Assembly: GCA_040508085.1 (NCBI GenBank)
Contig: JBEVNO010000026.1
Span: 1 to 10,781, forward strand
Reading direction: 5' to 3'
Length of the DNA stretch: 10,781 nucleotides
Source of the DNA: ZC4RG30 sp040508085
GTDB taxonomy: Bacteria > Pseudomonadota > Gammaproteobacteria > Steroidobacterales > Steroidobacteraceae
Part shown: in pieces, positions 6,470 to 10,781 of the stretch
Layout: each line of letters starts with the position of its first letter
How positions within the stretch are numbered: the stretch's first letter is position 1
Translations under genes and position numbers: made by a program
The notes under the pieces: generated by a model
Told to the model about the DNA's origin: nothing
Database searches by the model: none
What the model saw: the letters and a program-made list of their open reading frames with translations, nothing else

Positions 6470-7614
6470 GCGCAGCAGGCGGGTTGGCTGGCGGCCCGGG
6501 TAGCCTCGCCGCGGCGGCCGTGCGCGAGCTTGCGCCCTATGTCACCGGCAAGCCGGTGGGCGAGCTGACCCGCGAACTGGGCATTCCGGAAGCCGCGATC
6601 ATCAAGCTCGCCTCCAACGAGAATCCGCTGGGGCCGAGCCCGCTGGCGCTCGCGGCCATGCAGCAGTCCCTGGCCGACATCTGGCTGTACCCGGACGGCA
6701 ACGGCTATGAGCTGAAGGCGGCGCTGGCGCGCCGGCATGGTGTATCGCTGGCGCAGATCACGCTGGGCAATGGTTCCAACGATCTGCTGGTGCTGCTGGC
6801 CGAGACCTTCCTCGAGGCCGGCGCCAGCGCGGTCTATTCCCAGTATGCCTTTGCCATCTACCCGATCGCGGTGCAGGCCACCGGCGCGCGTTCCCGGGTC
6901 GTTCCGGCACATCCGCCCGGCCACGCCATGGAGCTGGGTCACGACCTGCAGGCCATGCGCTGCGCCATCGACGACAGCACCCGGCTGGTGTTCATCGCCA
7001 ACCCCAACAATCCCACCGGCACCTGGAATGCCCCGGCCGATATCCGGGCATTCCTGCAGCAGGTGCCGGGCAGCGTCATCGTGGTGCTGGACGAGGCTTA
7101 TTTCGAATACTCGCGGCGCGTTGACTGCCCGGATGGGCTCACGCTGCTCGATGAATTCCCCAACCTGGTCGTGCTGCGCACCTTTTCGAAGGCACATGCC
7201 CTGGCCGGCGTGCGCGTGGGCTATGCGGTGTCCCATCCCGACGTTGCCGACATGCTCAATCGCGTGCGACAGCCGTTCAATGTATGCACTCCGGGCCTGG
7301 CGGGAGCAACGGCTTCGCTGGGCGACCAGGGGCTCGCTCAGCGCGCGCTGCGGCTGGTGGAGCAGGGCCTGGATCAGTTGACCACGGCACTGCCGCGGCT
7401 CGGCGTCAGGATGCACCCCACCGCGGGCAACTTCGTGTTGCTGGATGTGGGCGGCAGCGGGGTCGCCGTCTATGAGCGGCTGCTGCGCCGCGGTGTGATC
7501 GTCCGGCCAGTGGCGGGTTACGGCCTGCCGCATTGCCTGCGCGTCACCATCGGCACGGCGCAGCAGAACGAAAGATTCATCGCGGCACTCGCCGCGACAT
7601 TGCAGGAAAAATGA
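6466..7614 (+). CDS. hisC: Histidinol-phosphate/aromatic aminotransferase, HisC family (HisHb-like)
   Basis: Fold-type I PLP aminotransferase of 382 residues. Family signatures are 'LAPYVTGKP' (22-30), 'KLASNENPLGPSP' (47-59), 'YPDGNGYELK' (75-84), 'GNGSND' (101-106), 'ANPNNPTG' (178-185), D209 and Y212 in 'LDEAYFEY', the PLP lysine K242 in 'TFSKAHALAG', R250 in 'VRVGYA', and R359 near the C-terminus (LRVTIG) for the substrate carboxylate. Histidinol-phosphate aminotransferases accept aromatic amino acids to varying degrees. In the equivalent position in pseudomonads the gene (hisHb) is thought to serve aromatic amino-acid transamination. With pheA before it and aroA after it, phenylpyruvate amination is a likely role here, but sequence alone cannot exclude histidine synthesis. 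Start: GTG 6466 overlaps the pheA stop by 4 nt without a Shine-Dalgarno, so reinitiation is likely; GTG 6520 is an alternative. Its stop overlaps aroA by 4 nt. Confidence 0.9.
   Translation: MSAAGGLAGGPGSLAAAAVRELAPYVTGKPVGELTRELGIPEAAIIKLASNENPLGPSPLALAAMQQSLADIWLYPDGNGYELKAALARRHGVSLAQITLGNGSNDLLVLLAETFLEAGASAVYSQYAFAIYPIAVQATGARSRVVPAHPPGHAMELGHDLQAMRCAIDDSTRLVFIANPNNPTGTWNAPADIRAFLQQVPGSVIVVLDEAYFEYSRRVDCPDGLTLLDEFPNLVVLRTFSKAHALAGVRVGYAVSHPDVADMLNRVRQPFNVCTPGLAGATASLGDQGLAQRALRLVEQGLDQLTTALPRLGVRMHPTAGNFVLLDVGGSGVAVYERLLRRGVIVRPVAGYGLPHCLRVTIGTAQQNERFIAALAATLQEK
7604..7607 (+). promoter_or_regulatory. Shine-Dalgarno site of aroA
   Basis: AGGA lies 3 nt before the ATG at 7611, closer than usual. 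Overlap with the hisC stop (ATGA) suggests terminating ribosomes help initiation. It decides the start at 7611 over an upstream in-frame ATG at 7533, which would overlap hisC by 82 nt and add 26 residues foreign to the family. Confidence 0.5.
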
Positions 7615-8912
7615 GCAGCTATCGGGTCCAGCCTGTTGCCAGCGTCACCGGGCGCGTACGCGTGCCGGGCGACAAATCCATTTCACATCGCACCGTGATG
7701 CTGGGCGGCATTGCCGCTGGCGCCACGCAGGTGAGCGGCTTCCTGGCCAGCGCCGACTGCCTTGCCACGCTCGAGGCCTTCCGCGCGATGGGTGTGCGGG
7801 TGGATCGCCACAGCGAGACCAGCCTCACCGTGCACGGTCGCGGCCTGCACGGGCTGGCAGCACCCGGTCGCGTACTCGACATGGGCAATGCCGGCACCGC
7901 GATACGCCTTTCCATGGGCCTGCTCGCCGGCCAGCAGTTTGAATCGACGCTGACGGGCGATGCCTCATTGCGCACGCGACCCATGGAGCGCGTGGCCAAA
8001 CCGCTGCGGCAGATGGGTGCAGACATACTGACCGTGGACGGGCGTCCGCCGGTGACCGTACGGCCGGTGCCATCGTTGCACGGCATCGACTACGAGCTGC
8101 CAGTGGCCAGTGCGCAGGTGAAGTCGGCCATCCTGCTGGCCGGCCTGTATGCGGACGGTCTCACCACCGTCACCGAACCGGCGCCGACCCGGGATCACAC
8201 CGAGCGGATGCTGCGCGGCTTCGGCGCGCGCGTTGATACTGACGGCCGCCGCATCCGCATGGTGGGCCGGCAATCGCTCATGGGCACACGCATCGCAGTG
8301 CCTGGCGATATTTCCTCCGCCGCGTTCTTCCTGGTTGCGGGGTGTCTTGCGGGAGTCGCCGGTTTCACCGTGGAAAATGTCGGCATCAATCCGACCCGGA
8401 CCGGCATCCTGGATATCCTGCGTCTGATGGGCGCGGACCTGGTGGTGCACGCGCGTGACACCCACGATGCCGAGCCTGTCGCGGACATCGAAGTGCGGCG
8501 CTCGCAGCTGCGCGGCATCGCGGTGCCTGAGGAACTGGTACCGCTGGCCATCGACGAGCTGCCGGTGCTGTTCATCGCCGCTGCGGCTGCCACCGGCGAG
8601 ACCACCTTCAGCGGTGCTGCCGAACTGCGCGTCAAGGAGAGCGACCGGCTGGCCGTAATGGCCGAGGGTCTGACCCGCGTCGGGGTGCCGAACGAGCTGG
8701 CGCCGGATGGCATCCGCATCGAGGGCGGGCATCGGCTGGGCGCCGCCGACATCGACAGCCACGGCGACCACCGCATAGCCATGGCGTTCGCTGTAGCCAG
8801 CCTGATTGCCGATGGAGAGCTGACCATCCGCGACGTCGAGAATGTGGGCACCTCGTTCCCGGATTTCGTCGGCACCGCCCGCGGCTGTGGGCTGGACCTG
8901 GCGCTGACGTGA
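7611..8912 (+). CDS. aroA: 3-phosphoshikimate 1-carboxyvinyltransferase (EPSP synthase), class II-like
   Basis: Joins phosphoenolpyruvate to shikimate-3-phosphate to make EPSP, the sixth step of the shikimate pathway. 433 residues, two-domain EPSP synthase fold. 'PGDKSISHR' (19-27) holds the substrate-binding K22 and S23. 'GNAGTAIRLSMG' (92-103) is the PEP loop, with the Gly retained at position 95. 'GDASLRTRPM' (116-125), D315 in 'AIDELPV' (catalytic acid), 'KESDRL' (342-347) and 'GDHRIAMAFA' (385-394) follow. The four motifs I recall for class II enzymes are present: RDHTE (194-198), GDKS (20-23), SAQVK (167-171) and NPTR (260-263). The loop followed by 'RLSMG' rather than 'RPLAA' also fits class II. 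The ATG overlaps the hisC stop by 4 nt, and the stop overlaps the cmk GTG by 4 nt. There is no sign of the tyrA-aroA fusion known in some relatives. Confidence 0.96.
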   Translation: MSSYRVQPVASVTGRVRVPGDKSISHRTVMLGGIAAGATQVSGFLASADCLATLEAFRAMGVRVDRHSETSLTVHGRGLHGLAAPGRVLDMGNAGTAIRLSMGLLAGQQFESTLTGDASLRTRPMERVAKPLRQMGADILTVDGRPPVTVRPVPSLHGIDYELPVASAQVKSAILLAGLYADGLTTVTEPAPTRDHTERMLRGFGARVDTDGRRIRMVGRQSLMGTRIAVPGDISSAAFFLVAGCLAGVAGFTVENVGINPTRTGILDILRLMGADLVVHARDTHDAEPVADIEVRRSQLRGIAVPEELVPLAIDELPVLFIAAAAATGETTFSGAAELRVKESDRLAVMAEGLTRVGVPNELAPDGIRIEGGHRLGAADIDSHGDHRIAMAFAVASLIADGELTIRDVENVGTSFPDFVGTARGCGLDLALT

Positions 8913-9589
8913 CGGTGCCGGTCCTCACCATCGACGGTCCCTCAGGATCCGGCAAAGGCACGGTCAGCCGGCGCGTGGCGGCGCGGCTGGGCTGGCACCT
9001 GCTGGATAGCGGGGCGCTGTACCGGCTGGTCGCGCTGGCTGGCCGCCAGGGCGGCATGGATCCGGCCGACGAGGCCGGCCACGCCCGCCTCGCCGCAGCC
9101 CTGCAGGTGCGCTTCGGCGAGGCTGCGGGCGGCGGCGAGCAGGTGCTGCTCGGCCCCGACTGGCGCGATGTGGTGGCGGAAATCCGCAGTGAAGAGGCCG
9201 GGCAGGGCGCCTCGCGGGTCGCCGTATGGCCTTCCGTGCGTGCTGCCCTGTTGCAGCGCCAGAAGGATTTCGCCCAGAGCCCCGGTCTGGTGGCGGACGG
9301 GCGCGACATGGGCACCGTGGTTTTCCCGTCGGCGGCGCTCAAGATCTACCTCACCGCCAGCGCCGAGGAACGGGCCCGCAGACGTTATAACCAGTTGAAA
9401 GACAAGGGTTCCGGTGCTAACCTCGCCGCCCTTTCGCTGGAGATAGCCGAGCGCGACAGGCGGGATTCGACCCGTGCTGTAGCGCCCCTCGTACCGGCCG
9501 CTGACGCCATCGTGGTCGACAGCACCAGCCTCGGAATCGACGAGGTGGTGGACCACATCATGGCAGCAGCGCAGGTTCGCGGGCTGTAA
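8909..9589 (+). CDS. cmk: (d)CMP kinase (cytidylate kinase)
   Basis: Phosphorylates CMP and dCMP to their diphosphates with ATP in pyrimidine nucleotide salvage and homeostasis. The 226-residue protein has the normal family length and a P-loop NTPase fold. The Walker A motif is GPSGSGKGT (10-18) with K16. 'LDSGALYR' (32-39) binds the acceptor nucleotide. 'IRSEEAG' (92-98) matches the conserved NMP-domain segment, 'ADGRDMGTVVFP' (129-140) is the CMP-recognition motif, and the lid contains 'RDRRDSTR' (182-189). The GTG start overlaps the aroA stop in a GTGA, with no visible Shine-Dalgarno, indicating coupled translation. The last gene of the tight run, it is followed after 135 nt by rpsA, its conserved neighbour in many proteobacteria. 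Confidence 0.96.
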   Translation: MTVPVLTIDGPSGSGKGTVSRRVAARLGWHLLDSGALYRLVALAGRQGGMDPADEAGHARLAAALQVRFGEAAGGGEQVLLGPDWRDVVAEIRSEEAGQGASRVAVWPSVRAALLQRQKDFAQSPGLVADGRDMGTVVFPSAALKIYLTASAEERARRRYNQLKDKGSGANLAALSLEIAERDRRDSTRAVAPLVPAADAIVVDSTSLGIDEVVDHIMAAAQVRGL

Positions 9590-9724
9590 CCAGTGGAAGG
9601 TCGGTCGGGCGGCGCGTGCAATGCGTGCTGTCCGTGGTTCCACTACACAACCGTGTCCCGGATTGGATGAGGGCAGTCTGAAGTCTGCCCCGACGATTCG
9701 ACACGCAACGAGTCTTAATCACAC
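9590..9724 (+). promoter_or_regulatory. rpsA 5' leader with three predicted hairpins and no Shine-Dalgarno
   Basis: Gene-free 135 nt between cmk and rpsA. Hairpin I (9592-9644) has a perfect 7-bp base, AGTGGAA with TTCCACT, an internal loop, and an 11-bp upper stem (9606-9616 with 9624-9634, three G-U pairs) around a 7-nt loop. Hairpin II pairs GGGCAG (9671-9676) with CTGCCC (9685-9690). Hairpin III pairs GATTCG (9695-9700) with CGAGTC (9709-9714). An A/U-rich single strand, TTAATCACAC, then leads into the ATG, with no purine-rich ribosome site in the usual window. Known for E. coli: the rpsA start region also lacks a strong Shine-Dalgarno, folds into three hairpins, and is bound and repressed by S1. 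The parallel here is inferred from hand folding. No T-run follows any hairpin, so I do not call a terminator. I could not identify a convincing promoter inside the leader. Confidence 0.55.

Positions 9725-10781
<1,057 letters not shown>

Noticed and set aside
9667..9681. Tiny open frame (ATG AGG GCA GTC TGA) in the rpsA leader, as a possible regulatory upstream peptide.
   Set aside because: Only four codons, no good ribosome site, and partly buried in hairpin II. Such short frames are expected by chance.
9671..9690. Hairpin GGGCAG...CTGCCC as a terminator after cmk.
   Set aside because: It is followed by CGACGATTCG with no T-run, and it fits better as one of three leader hairpins before rpsA.

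Overview
The window is GC-rich (roughly 64% by eye) chromosomal DNA with every recognisable gene on the + strand. The gene content and the order serC - pheA - hisC - aroA - cmk - rpsA point to a gammaproteobacterium. High GC, GTG starts and some lineage-specific features make a Xanthomonadales/Nevskiales/Steroidobacter-like lineage plausible, but I cannot fix the genus. It reads as a core-genome region, with no mobile element, CRISPR array, tRNA or rRNA.

Left part (1-2995), iron acquisition. The C-terminal half of a TonB-dependent outer-membrane receptor of the Fiu/PiuA type enters from the left edge and ends in an intrinsic terminator (1425-1456). Next is a PKHD-type Fe(II)/2-oxoglutarate dioxygenase (YbiX/PiuC), the usual partner of such receptors. 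Then comes a TonB energy transducer with its own putative Fur-controlled promoter (Fur box 2185-2203). Receptor, dioxygenase and energy transducer are thus side by side.

Middle and right part (3017-10781), the serine/aromatic amino-acid 'supraoperon' running into translation. serC (GTG start at 3087) is followed by a short ACT-domain 3-phosphoglycerate dehydrogenase (serA), the bifunctional chorismate mutase/prephenate dehydratase pheA, a hisC-family aminotransferase, aroA (EPSP synthase with the class II motifs), cmk (cytidylate kinase) and the first 352 codons of rpsA (ribosomal protein S1). The first six genes overlap by 4-8 nt or lie 4 nt apart, so they are almost certainly co-transcribed and translationally coupled. 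SerA makes 3-phosphohydroxypyruvate and SerC aminates it. AroA makes EPSP on the way to chorismate, PheA converts chorismate to phenylpyruvate, and the HisC-family enzyme probably supplies the final aromatic transamination. Compared with the layout known from pseudomonads, serA is inserted after serC and tyrA is missing between hisC and aroA. rpsA has a 135-nt leader with three predicted hairpins and no Shine-Dalgarno sequence, resembling the autoregulated E. coli rpsA leader.

I see no clearly new biological system. The points most worth checking are the rpsA leader, the altered supraoperon, the SerA active site without the usual catalytic Glu, the charged C-terminal tail on TonB and the possibly leaderless Fur-regulated tonB promoter. 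No gene-free stretch exceeds 135 bases.
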